Shown here piece after piece: positions 33,854 to 45,383 of a DNA stretch of 64,000 bases. Position numbers and translations under genes: made by a program. Position 1 is the stretch's first letter, and each line of letters opens with the position of its first letter. Origin of the DNA: Ilyonectria destructans (taxonomy: Eukaryota; Ascomycota; Sordariomycetes; Hypocreales; Nectriaceae); the NCBI GenBank assembly GCA_020740775.1, contig JAHEWK010000005.1, forward strand, positions 682,001 to 746,000. Reading direction: 5' to 3'. The notes under the pieces were generated by a model that was not told the origin of the DNA, ran no database searches, and worked only from the letters and a program-made list of their open reading frames with translations.

Positions 33854-35176
33854 TCACCTAGTCCAAGTCAACTCTATTCCAGCTTGAATACTGATGTGTT
33901 CCAGTTCAGCCTTTCTATCGACGCTCAATTCCCGTAAAGGGAACAGTTGCAGAGTGATGTGTCGAAGAGGACTTGAAGCCTCTATCCTGCCTTCTAACTC
34001 TAGCTCTGATTTGAGCGAGCAGAATAAGATCTCGGCCTGGTCCCACTCAGACTTATCATCATAAAACAAGTCATCCGTCAAAGTGAGGAACTTGGTACTT
34101 TTAGGAATTGCACCCCCCAAATGCTTGCCCGAGGATGGCGAAAACCCCATAATGAAAATCCATGGTATTTGGAGCCGCTCTAGCTTGTCAAGACGGGTCA
34201 TGTCATCCAGCGAGCCTTTTATCACCAGAGGAGGGTCGATAAAATTTACAGCCAGGGATTCAGCTGTGATGGTCAAATCCTTCAGTGTTTCGTGAACAGA
34301 ACACATTGCCGCACCAATTTTGTCGAGGTCAATAATAGGCTCACAAATTTCTGGGTCAATGTTCTCACGATGAAGCCATTCCCATTCTATTTTTTGGACT
34401 CCCTTGAGGACGCCGATAAGATCCCCCAGCCACACTTCCCGCCATCTGCGCAAATTCAATGACACAAGAGATGTGGGGGCGGGTGCTTCCGCAGGCCACA
34501 TAAATTCGGCCGGGTTATGGATTACGGTAGACAGGTACCGAATCTTTGGTAGATAGAAGAATGGAAGGATATCCATGGTATTTTTGACTTCTTCGGGTCG
34601 ATATTCGTCTGGCCAGCAATCCAGGTTGACATACTGGAGATTTTGGAATCGAGGTAGCTGATATTCTGATGGGCTGCAAAGGGCGAGCCTAAGCATCATG
34701 CCCAAAGCTTGATTATCGATGAGAAAGTTCGGCCTGAGGTGGAGAGAAGTCAAATTGGAGAACTGGGTTAATAAAAGGGTGATGATTGCGTCCATCGAAC
34801 CAGACTGTAACTCTTGGATCCAGATATCGACGTAAGGAGTTTTAGTCCGCCTGATAGTTTCAGAGGCTTTCTCCATTTGAAGTGCGGCGACAGATATTTT
34901 GGGAGGAGGTTCGTTGTGGTTGAATCCGACTCCATCAAAGTACAAAGATCGAATGTGGTTAGATAGCTCAGGTCTATCAAGGATCTTTTGCAGTAGCAGC
35001 GTGATGGGTGGGACTTCCCAAGCTGTCCATTTCATTTCTATCCGGTAATAGAGAAGCGGTTCGGCCATGGCGTTCCATTGTTTGTTGACGAGGAGCGATG
35101 AGAAAAGATGGCCAGGAGGGAGAAATTCAAGTATGGACTGCTGGATTTCTGGGGGACAGCCTGAAAATGAAGCCAT
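33854..35176 (-). CDS. F-box domain protein
   Basis: An intronless frame of 440 residues. The N-terminus is a fungal F-box-like start: CPPEIQQSILEFLPPGHLFS followed by SLLVNKQWNAMAEPLLYYRI, fitting the L-P-x-E-I ... C/N-K-x-W pattern. F-box proteins bind Skp1 in SCF ubiquitin ligases and choose substrates through the rest of the chain. The remainder contains loosely repeated leucine-rich strands (LTSLHLRPNFL, LQYVNLDCWP, VSLNLRRWREVW, LERLQIPWIF), so a leucine-rich-repeat-like substrate module is likely. Targets are unknown. A partial decayed copy lies immediately downstream, so the family is duplicating in this locus. The ATG at 35176 is the only reasonable start. Confidence 0.82.
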   Translation of the reverse strand: MASFSGCPPEIQQSILEFLPPGHLFSSLLVNKQWNAMAEPLLYYRIEMKWTAWEVPPITLLLQKILDRPELSNHIRSLYFDGVGFNHNEPPPKISVAALQMEKASETIRRTKTPYVDIWIQELQSGSMDAIITLLLTQFSNLTSLHLRPNFLIDNQALGMMLRLALCSPSEYQLPRFQNLQYVNLDCWPDEYRPEEVKNTMDILPFFYLPKIRYLSTVIHNPAEFMWPAEAPAPTSLVSLNLRRWREVWLGDLIGVLKGVQKIEWEWLHRENIDPEICEPIIDLDKIGAAMCSVHETLKDLTITAESLAVNFIDPPLVIKGSLDDMTRLDKLERLQIPWIFIMGFSPSSGKHLGGAIPKSTKFLTLTDDLFYDDKSEWDQAEILFCSLKSELELEGRIEASSPLRHITLQLFPLRELSVDRKAELEHISIQAGIELTWTR

Positions 35177-35575
35177 GCTAGGTAAGTCTCGGCAATATTT
35201 TATTATCCGTTGCGAGAATCATGAAATGCGGGACTAGAATACTATCATCAAAGAATTTAATAGGTGATTCAAGCTGCAGGCCAAGGTTAATAATTCGAGG
35301 CATTAGCCACGTGTCAAGAACCTACTAGGCGAATACCCTAATAACGGGTATTGCCGGAAGTCCGAAGTGAAGTGGAAGAATAATAATGTAAATTATTTGA
35401 TCGGACTAGTTTATACACTGTAAATAAAAGGTTTGGTAATTTGATTTATTATACGTTACTGCTCTCAAAAGCAGAATCCGGGGTACGCGCAAGCCCTGTG
35501 CGGATATCATTTATGGAGTATCATTGCCCCGAATTCAGAGTTAATAAATTTACGATCTGGTAGAACCTCAGCAAA
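35177..35575. other. Short AT-rich intergenic region
   Basis: This separates the F-box gene start from the AAA+ gene end. No gene or clear signal seen. Confidence 0.4.
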
Positions 35576-38500
35576 TCACTTTGTGCCTATACGCCGAACC
35601 CTTTGCCTCAGCATTGAATCCAAGCACGCAACCAAATCCTTCGTCGTGATACTGAACCTCGCATCGTAGTCAACCTCAGTCGGCGGGCTGTCTTCCACCT
35701 TCAGATCTTCCGGGTCCCTCCGGTACACTTCAGAAACGACAATGCCCGCTAATGTCTTTATGTCCCGGGCGTTGGACCAATCCGGCGTAAGAGCCAGCTT
35801 ATGAAACAGAAGCAGTGCATCCTTTTCGTCCTCCTCGTCTTTGTCCCGAATGAAAATGCCGTCCTCGTGGATCAGGTTGATGAGGTGCTCCTTACACTGC
35901 CGAGGCGTCATCGGGCGGAACATGATATCTGTGGGAAATCGACCCCGTAGCCCTGGGTTGACTCGCATGAGAGCATCCATGCCCTGGTCGTATCCCGCCA
36001 GCACAATGACGAGCTTGTTGAGATATTTCGGCTTGGTCATGCAGTCGACGAGTTCACCAATAGCCTCATCTTCATAACTCCGAACCCCCGCGGTCCGAGA
36101 CTTCTTGCCCAGCCGGTAGGCTTCGTCGATGAACAACACTTTGCCCAGGGCGCGATCGAAGAGTTCGAGCACCTTAGGTGCCGTGCCGCCCACCCACTGG
36201 CTTATGAGATCGCTTGCCGAACACTCGACGACCTCGCTGGTGGAGAGGAAGCCCATGTCGTGGAAGATGTGCCCGACGATGCGGGCCGTGTGCGTCTTGC
36301 CTGTGCCCGACGCTCCTCGGAAGACGAACGTAAAGGGGATTCTACGCCTCGGGTCTTTTCCGTGCAGGCGCATGTTGGCCGCTATACGTTGGTAGTCTTG
36401 CATCTCGCTGATGATGGCTTCGAACCCAATCAACCCTTCGAACAGACTCTCACACCTCTTACTCGCGTCAGCGCCGCGGTTCCATTCTGGATCGAAATCC
36501 TCCCGCTTAAGAACTGCGATTTCTGCTTGTTCGTTCTCGTCCGAGGATGTTCTCTTTAGAAAGCGAGCTTTGGCTTGGTCAAGCAAATTCTGGACATCGC
36601 CGCCGTTGCCAAAGTTAGGCCGATCCCTCATTCTGCGTAGCACTTCGGCTGCGACGTCCATGGCTGGCTGCTCCGCTGCGATGTCCTCCTCGGCCATCTT
36701 TTGACGCAGGATTTCGTTGAGCTGCTCGTCGCCATAGTCCTCGAAGTTAAACGCGCTATTCAGAGGGAATCGCCTCCGGAGTCCAGGGTTTACACGACGG
36801 AACATATCCTCTATGATGTCGGCGTAGCCCGCAAAGATGATGCACCGATCTTCGCCAGGTCTGTTATGGACCTGGGACACAATCATATCCAAGCACAGCC
36901 CGCAAGGGTCCGTATGAGAAGACTTTCGTTCGCTCCCCTGGTAAAAGGTGTGGGCATCGTCGATGATGAGCACTTTGCCGAGCGTGGAATTGAGAATCCC
37001 CATCATCTTGACCTCGGACTCGCCGACATAACTACTGACGAGGTCGCTGGGGTTTGTGACCACAACCTTATCAGTAGACAAGAACCCAAGGTCTGCCACT
37101 ATTTGCCCGTAGAGCTTGGCAACGGTAGACTTTCCAGTTCCTGGCGGGCCCAGGAACATGCGGTTCAACGAAGGGTAAAGCGGCTCCTTGCCGGCGAGTT
37201 CCCGGTGATAGTTGAGCTTCGCACTATCCGCCAGCTCTCCGACCGCCTTTTTGACGTCCTCTAGACCTGCCATTTTCTCGAGCTCCTTCCACGCGTCGCT
37301 GTGGTTCAGAACGTCTGTTGGCTCTGGTCCTAGAATATCTTCCATCGTGAGTATAGCGGGAGATGGATCTTCGGCCTGGTTGTCATCATCCTCTGCCTCT
37401 TCCACATTATCTTCATCGTCGTCCTCGTCGTCATCACTATCGTCGTTTTCGTCCACCTCTTCATTGTCATCAGCCTCTTCTTTGCTTGTTTCCAGCGCAC
37501 GATCAGTGGTTCCTGGAATTTCGTCTTGAGTGCCGTTGTCGTCCATGTTTTCCTTCTCAACTTTCGGAGACTCTTCCTCCACGAGTAAGGGTGTTTCTGG
37601 AGCATTGTCTTCGCTGCCATGGGCATCTGGGTCTTCGATCTTGGCTTCTCCATCCTCGACATCCTTGTTGTTCTCCTGCTGAACAGCATCACTGGCCTCC
37701 GGCTTATCATCTTGATCCATTTCTTCAGGGTCACAACTCATATCTTCGTGTTCGGGATTTTCTGTTGGCGTTTCCTCCTCCTGAATGTCGTCACTTGATC
37801 CCGGTGCCTTCGTACGTTCTTTACTTAGTCTAGTCGAGTGTCTATCGAGAATTCTTTCAAAAGACACCACCAAGTCGTTGGCGTTGCCAAAGCCCTGAGA
37901 GCCTCTACCCCGGCCTACCCGCTTGGCGGCAATGAGAGGGTAGCGACTATCAACCCCGTCTTCAATAGTCAAGGAGTTGCTGCTCACAAGCCTCAAGAAA
38001 ATGAGCCGGAGCTGCTCGTCAGTGTAGTCCTTCAGTTGTATCCTTCGATAGAAATGCCATCGGCCTTGGGGATGGCTCCCGAGAAGCTCCGTCATACTAT
38101 CGGCGCTGCCTGCTAGCACAACGACAGCTTTGCTGGCATGGGAGTCCAAGACGTCCAATAGTTGTTTGTAATCGTTTTGTTCAACCGAGTCAATGTCGTC
38201 AATGAAGAGAAACTGTACGAGCATCACACCCAAAAGTCAGCTTGTCCGATACGCAACAGACGGCGGGTATGCATCGGCAACATACTACTCCACTTCCATG
38301 GCGGCCAAACATCCGGTTGAGTTCATGAATACTCAACGAAGAACCCGATATCACTTTGGTGTGCGCCTTGCCGTTTTCTATGTTGGGCCAAACGTCGCAC
38401 TCTGAAAGAAGGGTTCCATATAGCGCTGCAAGAGCTTTCTTGCCTGGGAGTCATGAGTCAGTTTCAGGCACAACGGAGTCCAGAGGCGAATAGTCAAGAA

Positions 38501-39506
38501 GACTAGAATGAGATATACCTGTACCAGGATTTCCCACGAGAGCCAGATTTAGCCCCTGTCGCCGCAGTCGACCCTTTCGATGGCGGGCGGCTTCAACGGT
38601 CGCTTTGACCTTGAGGAATTCAGCCTTAGCTTCCTCCACACCCACCAGTGACATGACTTGATCAAGCGATTTGATGTTGAGGTTAAACTCTCGTTTTTGG
38701 CGTTCCCACTCCTTTTCGGCGGGTGATGCGGCCTCAGAGTCGCTGGTATCTTCCAACTTCCTCGGGAGGAGATGCATGTTGGGTCGGCTGGGTCTTTTAC
38801 GTGAAGTTCCCGATGAAGTGCTGCTTGACCCTGTGTCTGAGTCGTCGGAATCGTCGGAATCTGATGTGTCGTCAAAAGGATTATGCGACGGCGCCTTAAT
38901 GCTCGGCTCAGAGTCCGAATCCGAATCCGATCCGGCCTTGACATGGGTGACAACAATTGGGCGAGTGTTAACGCCCAAAGGAACCCGTCCTGGAACCCCC
39001 CAACCCGGTCTATGCATTGGAGGGCCCCGGCCTGGCGGGCCATGGGACCACGGGGTCGTGGCGATGGGATCCCATGGCGGAGGATTATTTTGGTGAGGCT
39101 TTTGGAAAGGAGGCTGGCATGACCCCCAGTGCCATGATTCTGAAGGACGTAGCGGCGGCATATGAGAATCCGATGAGAGCTCAACCCAGTTTCCATCGAG
39201 GTAGACGACGCCTGAAGGAGGCTGGGATCCATACGCAGCATCTTGTCCCAGCCCTGGCCCTGCATAGGGTAGGATACTGGGCGATGAGCTGAATGACGCG
39301 GCTTGTGTCGAGAGCAGATGGCCGAAACGCTTCTGGTGATATTTAGCGAGGACACGGGGAATATGGATCAGCCGTCTGTCCTCGACTGGCGATTCAGCGG
39401 CCGTCACTTCATTCTCGCTCGTCGGTTCTGCGAAACGGACTGAACGTAGGCTGGCCTGGCCTCCTAGCCGTGTTGTAGTCTCCGCCCAGGAAGCTTCACA
39501 GTCCAT
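35576..39506 (-). CDS. Three-module CbxX/CfqX-type AAA+ ATPase
   Basis: Exons 39506-38519, 38443-38286 and 38212-35576 sum to 1261 codons, 1260 residues. Residues 1-300 are disordered: Pro/Gly-rich, then acidic SDSDSDSE and SDDSDDSD runs. Three AAA+ modules follow. The first has Walker A GNPGTGKKA (about 325) and Walker B FLFIDDID (about 383). Lys replaces the usual Ser/Thr after the Walker A lysine, so it may bind but not hydrolyse ATP. An acidic Glu/Asp linker spans about 520-670. Module two has GPPGTGKST (about 737), VLIIDDAHTF and RVNPGLRRRFP. Module three has GASGTGKTH (about 1015), VLFIDEAYRLG and RVNPGLRGRFP. The R-x-N-P-G-L-R-x-R-F box with these Walkers is typical of the CbxX/CfqX (SpoVK-like) family. 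Fungal members are cytosolic and of unknown job; remodelling of a partner complex is likely. Confidence 0.88.
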
Positions 39507-40207
39507 CGTGTACACCGCCCCCGTCTGGTCGTATGTTGATATCCGTTAGAGATGATACGAACGACGCCTTTGTTTGCGGGATTTTCGTCAGCAATGGAAT
39601 GGTTGGGCGAGTGTTGTAAGAGTCCAACCGTCAGCCGGTTTTAACGCGGGGTAGCTGCAGGCTCAACAAAGACATTCAACATGAGTCTTATATGCAGTAC
39701 TCGCAGCGCTGTGTCCAGCTATTGGTAGTCGCCGTATGCAGTCTGGCTGCAGCCCTGTTGCTGCCTGATTTCCTCGGACGATAAGCGCCGTACAATCAAT
39801 CGCGGCATGAACATCATCCCTGCACATTTCATCCTTGACGGTGTGGCGAGCGTATGGGCTGCGTTTAGGCAATGGTTACACAAGCAAGGCAGGAAAAGGC
39901 TGATGTAAAGATGGCACTCAACTGCAAGTATTGAGCTGCAAGCCGGACCCTATTAGCGACGGCTTGGGCCCGGACAAGACACATCAGGGAAGAGAAAGAA
40001 AAGTCAGCCTATTTGGAGGGACCGCAAGCTGAATCCACAATACTGGCAACGCGAATCATCGTGCGATCGACTCTAACACATTCACCATTCCTACTCCGCG
40101 TACATATCACAGATCAAGTGACCACGTTAAGCGATTCCAGCTTCAATAACTATATATTTTCCCGATGTTGTACATTTTAAATCCTTTTAATTACCTCCCA
40201 ATTTCCC
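39507..40207. other. Intergenic: AAA+ promoter and fusion-gene 3' flank
   Basis: Upstream sequence of the AAA+ gene plus the 3' flank of the dioxygenase fusion. Short frames only. Confidence 0.45.
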
Positions 40208-43200
40208 TTAAAACGTTGGCGCCACTCTGGATTCACTTTGTTCTGCCAGGCTGCGCAGCTTAAATGACCGTAACCAGCCGGTCGACTGTCCCCGCATGTG
40301 CAGCGGAGACTGTCCTCTTGCTACCGCGCTTTCCAGCGTCATTACAGACTTGGCTCGGCCCCCTCCAGCGGCCTGTGAGGGAACCGGGCTGTGAATATGC
40401 CCCATGGAATGAGAATCCGGACGAGTGTTTAACCCAGACAGTTTTTTGTGTAGCGCAATCTGGGCCTCGGTCGGTGGTGTAGGGGGGGCTCCGATGACCG
40501 GATACCCTGCTATACCGCCAGGGCTCGAGCTGCGGCTGAGTGAGCTCTGGCGGGATCGGCTTAGAGACTGAGAGCGACTCATCGTGCGTTGGTTCAGAGA
40601 AGAATACGACATGAGAGGAGATTGACCGCGGCCAGTTACGGACCGACTCCTGTCGCGAGTGTGTGGGAAGGGAGTGGCACTATGCGGCACCGCGTTGTTG
40701 AGTTGGGCCATTGCAGCAGCGGGCAATCCCCTGTACGAGTCCATCCCGGCAGGCTCTTGGCGAGATTCAAGACCCAGCTGGGCTGCAGCCTTTTGCAACT
40801 CCTCGAGGTTGATTGGGCCAGGCGGAATTCTGCTCAGCCTTCGGATTGCCTTTTTATTTGTCTCCATGAAGCTGGTCATTGCCTTGAGAGAGCCAACATT
40901 TGCCCGTGAAGCCATTAAAGAGTTGCTGTTCATGGTCCTGCCTCTTGCTTGCTGCACTGCATTGACCGTAGTAGGTTGTACCACTCTGGCTTCAATGTCC
41001 TTCTTTGCCAATCCAATGGTTTCGTTGACCTGGCGCAGAAGCTTGTCGAAATCGATGTTCTGGTTCGGATTCGCCCGGGACATGTAATACGACGAAGGTT
41101 GTCCGTTTGCGAGCGCCCCGTCCTCTGCCTTGTGAGAGAGCACAAACAGGGTTCCATCGCGCATGCATCTGCGGACAAGAGCCCAACGTGTTCGAGCTGG
41201 GTTGCGCTCGAGATCTGGGCGGTAGACGGAAAGACGGGCGAGCTGAGAGTAAAACATGCTCAGTCGACGCGCCATGCGCTCCAGTGTCTGCAGCAGGAAT
41301 GCTGAAAGTGCTGATAGTTGGGCCGCGTTTGGTGCGGAATCTAGGTCGCCGTCGGACGAGCCCATGGTAGCGGCGATGCTATCAAATGCATCCATGCCGT
41401 TGCATGCTTCTTGGCGGAGGTCCTCGAGCAACTCAATATCCAACTCGACACTCTTGGCTGCGTATTCAAAAACACCACGCTCCTGGAATCTGAAGGCAGA
41501 GTCGGGATCGCACACAAACTCGCCAAGAAGGCTCACCTCCTTGGTGCAGGAAGCTGCGTCCTGGCCAGTCTTGGCACGGGTGATGGTTCCAAGGATATCT
41601 GGAAGCTTTGCGTCCGTATTGAGACCGTTGGCGCTGGCAACGGAGAACGAAAGCTTGAGAACCAACTCTTGCATCTTGGGTCCAAACAGAGCTGCAAATC
41701 CACCTTGGAGAAGACGGCTCTGATAGCCATAGAAAGTACGAACGGCGATGATATTCGGAAGACCCTCTTGCACAAAGATGTTGGCGTTTCCACCTGGGCC
41801 TTGGGTAGATGAATGTTCCATCGAGGCACCCATAATCTCATACATCTCAAATTGATGGGCCACAAGAGTTTCGACGATTGTCCTGAGATATCCACCCCAC
41901 AGATCGTGCAGGGATGACATTTCACTCATTCCGTGGTAGTCAGGCTTCGGGGTAAGATGGCCCACGAAGTAACGGGTCAAAAGACTCGAGACCTCTGGGT
42001 TATTGGTGTGTGCGAGAGTGTCAAAGGTTTGAGAGCAATCGACTCCGGCGTTGGACTTGATGATCAGAGTGCCACCGGGATGCATGGGACAGAAGTCAGT
42101 GACATCGTAAACGCTTCCGTGAACACCAATCCACATTCGTGTTCCAGGCCTGTGGCCCGTATGGAGAGCCAAGAGCGACATGGGAATGGTGGGAAGATTG
42201 CACGGAAGGGGCTTGGGCGTCATGAAAACGTCGAGCATGAAGCGACGTTCTGCGAAGGCCTTGTTCAGAATCATGTCGACATTCTCCATGGTTGCAGTCC
42301 GGTAGGTATAGAGAGCCTTCCGAATTCCGTTCATGACCGAGTCGAAGACTGAAACAGAGCCGCAGACGTACAAACATCCACCCAGGCCACCCTGCTTCTT
42401 TGACATGACAAGGTCGCAGATGTTTGCGCCCTGTTCGACAATCAAAGTGTCGATGTAGCGGGGAGGAATTTGCCTCTCCACGAGATCCCGCGTCGAAGGG
42501 TCGTGGACCAGACCTCGAGAGTCTCGAGAGAAAGCCACATGAACTTGCATAAAGTCGGCTTTGACAAGTTCTCTGAGCTCCTCCTCGAAACAGAACTTCT
42601 CCCGGGATTGAACTCCCAAGTACAGGAAGTTCTTACCTCCAGACAGGCCCGAGGTGGTAAGCCGATATTGCCAGAACCCTCGGAATGGCGCGATGCCACT
42701 GCCTCCAGCAAAGTAGGCACAAGGAGCCATGCTATCAATGGGCAGCTGAAACGCGACTGGTCGAGATATACCAATCAACAATTCTTCGGTTGGTGGAAGC
42801 TCGTCAGCTGTCGGGTATGGGTTCAAGAAGCCGCTGGAGACACCAGCTCGTGAAATCTCATGATCTCTGGCGAAGGTGGAGCACAGCTTGTACTCAGCAC
42901 GGGAGACAGCGAGATCAACAGTGCTTGGAAGAAGGTCATCCGAGTAACTGGCGATGGAGTATGTGCGAGGGACTTCCAGGTTGACCAGATCCACCAGCCA
43001 GGACAGATTGTCCAGACTGAAGGCCTTGTCCCAGATTTGCAGCGGTGTATCCGTGAGCGCCTCTTGAAGCAAATCACCCAACGAGCCAGAGACGGGCCAC
43101 TCTTGGGTGGCTAGGATCTGCAGCACAGTGTTGGAAGAAGCATGCAGGAGCTCGTGAACTTTCAGCGCGAGTTCCTTGGTGATGGGGGCAAGGTGACCGC

Positions 43201-45383
43201 GGCGGAGAATATCGGTGACTGTCAGCTTCTGGACATGCGTTCTCCTCACGGAAGCGAGATGTTGCTCAAATCGCTTCCAGGTTCCGGTAGCCTCGACGGG
43301 GTCATCGATGTGATGCTCAAGACCAAGCGCAGCAACCATCTTGGCGCATTCATCCCAACCGTTGAGAGGCATCACAGCCATTCGATCACCAGGTTGGAAA
43401 GTAATGCCAGTGTCTTCAATGTCAAGAGTGACGAGAGCAATGGAACGTTTTGGGTCGGAATCGACATAGTTGCAGGTAGCAACTCTGGTGGCGTAGCGAC
43501 ATTCCTCAAAAGTGCCGCGCATTTGATGAGGTTCGACGGCCAGTTCTCCGCGGTACGGCTCAAGACGCTCCTTCATCGCATCAGAGAATTGGCGGTGAGT
43601 TTCCTCCCACGGCCTTGAAGCATCAGCAGCTCCAGAGGCACCGTTGGTCTCCGTTCTGCCCGTCTTTGCCGCAATTTCCAGGATGCCGAACACCTTGTAT
43701 CGGTGCACGCCCATAAAACCACGCTCGCCGGTGTAAGCTTCGACAACGCCATCGAGAACGCCCATGAGGCGAGGGTCGCCAGATTTGGCCACAAACTCAG
43801 GGATGCGATAGTGATATTCAATGGCGGCAATGAATGCTCGGAGGTTTGACGGGAGCCACGCTCGGAGATGCACGCCCTCGACGCCAAGGAACGAGTCATA
43901 CCTAGATATATATGATTAGCATAATTCTTCCAATTTAAAACGTGACAGTGTCAATCCAACCTTTTGCGTCCCAAAAAGGCATCCATGACCAGATATGGCG
44001 GGAATTGGAGCCCAGATGATGCTGGGCATCGTTTTGAGAGCGGTGCCGAGAACAGCGCCCATCGCACCCATCGGTCGGCAGAGACATAGTTCTCACCAGC
44101 ATTTGGGTTGGGAGAGATGGAGTGAAACGCATTGGGCATGCGTTCGAGGATCTCCTTTAGTCGGATCATTTCTCGGAGAAGGCCCTCGACGTTGTTCGTC
44201 ATGACGTACTCCTGGCAAGCGGCAATGGCATCCGGGCCGTGCTGGAAAGATGCTGAACGAAGAGTTAGTAAAGGAAATGTGTGCGCTTGTCTAGTTCATA
44301 CCTGATGTGTCGGCGCAGCCCTTGAGGAATGACACCTCGGCCTTCTCTCCAAACATAGGCCATCGCAGATCCATGTTGTCAAAGCGTGCGACATACGGAT
44401 ACGTTGATGTGGCGTCCTTGATCTTGATATTGTAGGATGACTGATCTGGGAATGTCAAGTGTGGCAGCGTGCGTCCCATTCGACGGGAAACCTGATAGAA
44501 CGGCAGCGCAATGGCGAGAGGAATGCCTTGCAGCTCCTCGCCCAAGTCGTCGCCCATGGGGCAGTTTGGTCGCCACTTTGTCTTTTTGTTGGAAGACACA
44601 CCCTCGGTTCCGTCGTATTTTCCTTCGAAGCGATAGATGGAGCAAAGCATGCCAAGAGCCACAAGCGCAGCCCAGAGTGCTTGGTCTGGAATGAATTCCT
44701 CTGTGCCTTCGACCATTGGAAGTGCAGCGATGGCCTCTCTCACCCGACCTCGGGCACTGCAACCCGGCATCCGTTCGCAAATATCAGACCAAATGCGTCC
44801 TGGGGATCTTGAAAGAGCACCGGCGGCTTCTTCATAGTCCGGGGGACAGAAGCCGTGCTCCATGCTGAGATATCCATCGCGCCATCCGGTTTGTGGGCCA
44901 ACCTCTTCAGCTCTCCGCATAACCTGTCGAGCAGGAGCTCCGAGGGCGACGGCGAGTAGGTCGTGTTCATTTGCATTCATAGCATCCAGCTCTTTCTGAC
45001 CTTTGAGGGCGTCAATGGCCTCTCGGGAGGGATAATTAGAGTATAGAAGCTGGTTGATCGACTTTCTTTCCCTACAAAGCATCACGATTAGTGGTACATC
45101 TCAAGTCGTCCAATCTTCAACGCTTACCTCATGCGAAGCCATTCTTCAGCATCAACTCCACGAGGAATCTGTACTCGTTAGCCCTATCAACGAAACTGGC
45201 TTCACGTATCCAACTCACATCAAATGCGGCATGTATATCTCCAGGTTGAGCAACACCAGAAAACGAGCATCCTCGAGGACCTCGACTGCTTGCTGTACCA
45301 GATCTGGTGCGGTTGGAGGCTCCTGCACCAACTGGGCACATTCCGCCCATGGAGCCGGAAACGGGGCAAGAGGCAACAGACAT
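40208..45383 (-). CDS. IDO-like haem domain fused to FAD/NAD(P)H reductase and cytochrome b5
   Basis: Five exons (45383-45219, 45168-45128, 45071-44302, 44252-43961, 43901-40208) sum to 1654 codons, 1653 residues. Residues 55-515 resemble indoleamine 2,3-dioxygenase: NYVSADRWVRW, DAFLGRKRYDSFLG, WLPSNLRAFIAAIE, and His489 in FMGVHRYKVFG at the haem-ligand position. Residues 540-985 form a CPR/FNR-type reductase: FQPGDRMAVMPL, FAD motif RTYSIAS (735-741), NAD(P)H motif GSGIAPFRGF (823-832), LYVCGS (933-938) and RFMLDVF. No FMN domain is seen. Residues 1012-1072 are cytochrome b5, with haem histidines in HPGG (1030) and LAHTNN (1054). The tail (1075-1653) is helical, then Ser/Arg-rich and disordered. 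Electrons could pass NAD(P)H to FAD to b5 to haem in one chain, suggesting a self-sufficient oxygenase. Substrate and product are unknown. No signal peptide. Splicing of exons 1 and 2 is the weakest part. Confidence 0.85.

Noticed and set aside
36260..37833. Plus-strand frames across the AAA+ gene, including a serine-rich one at 37212-37529
   Set aside because: They are antisense readings of the acidic GAT/GAA linker, which reads as serine-rich on the other strand.
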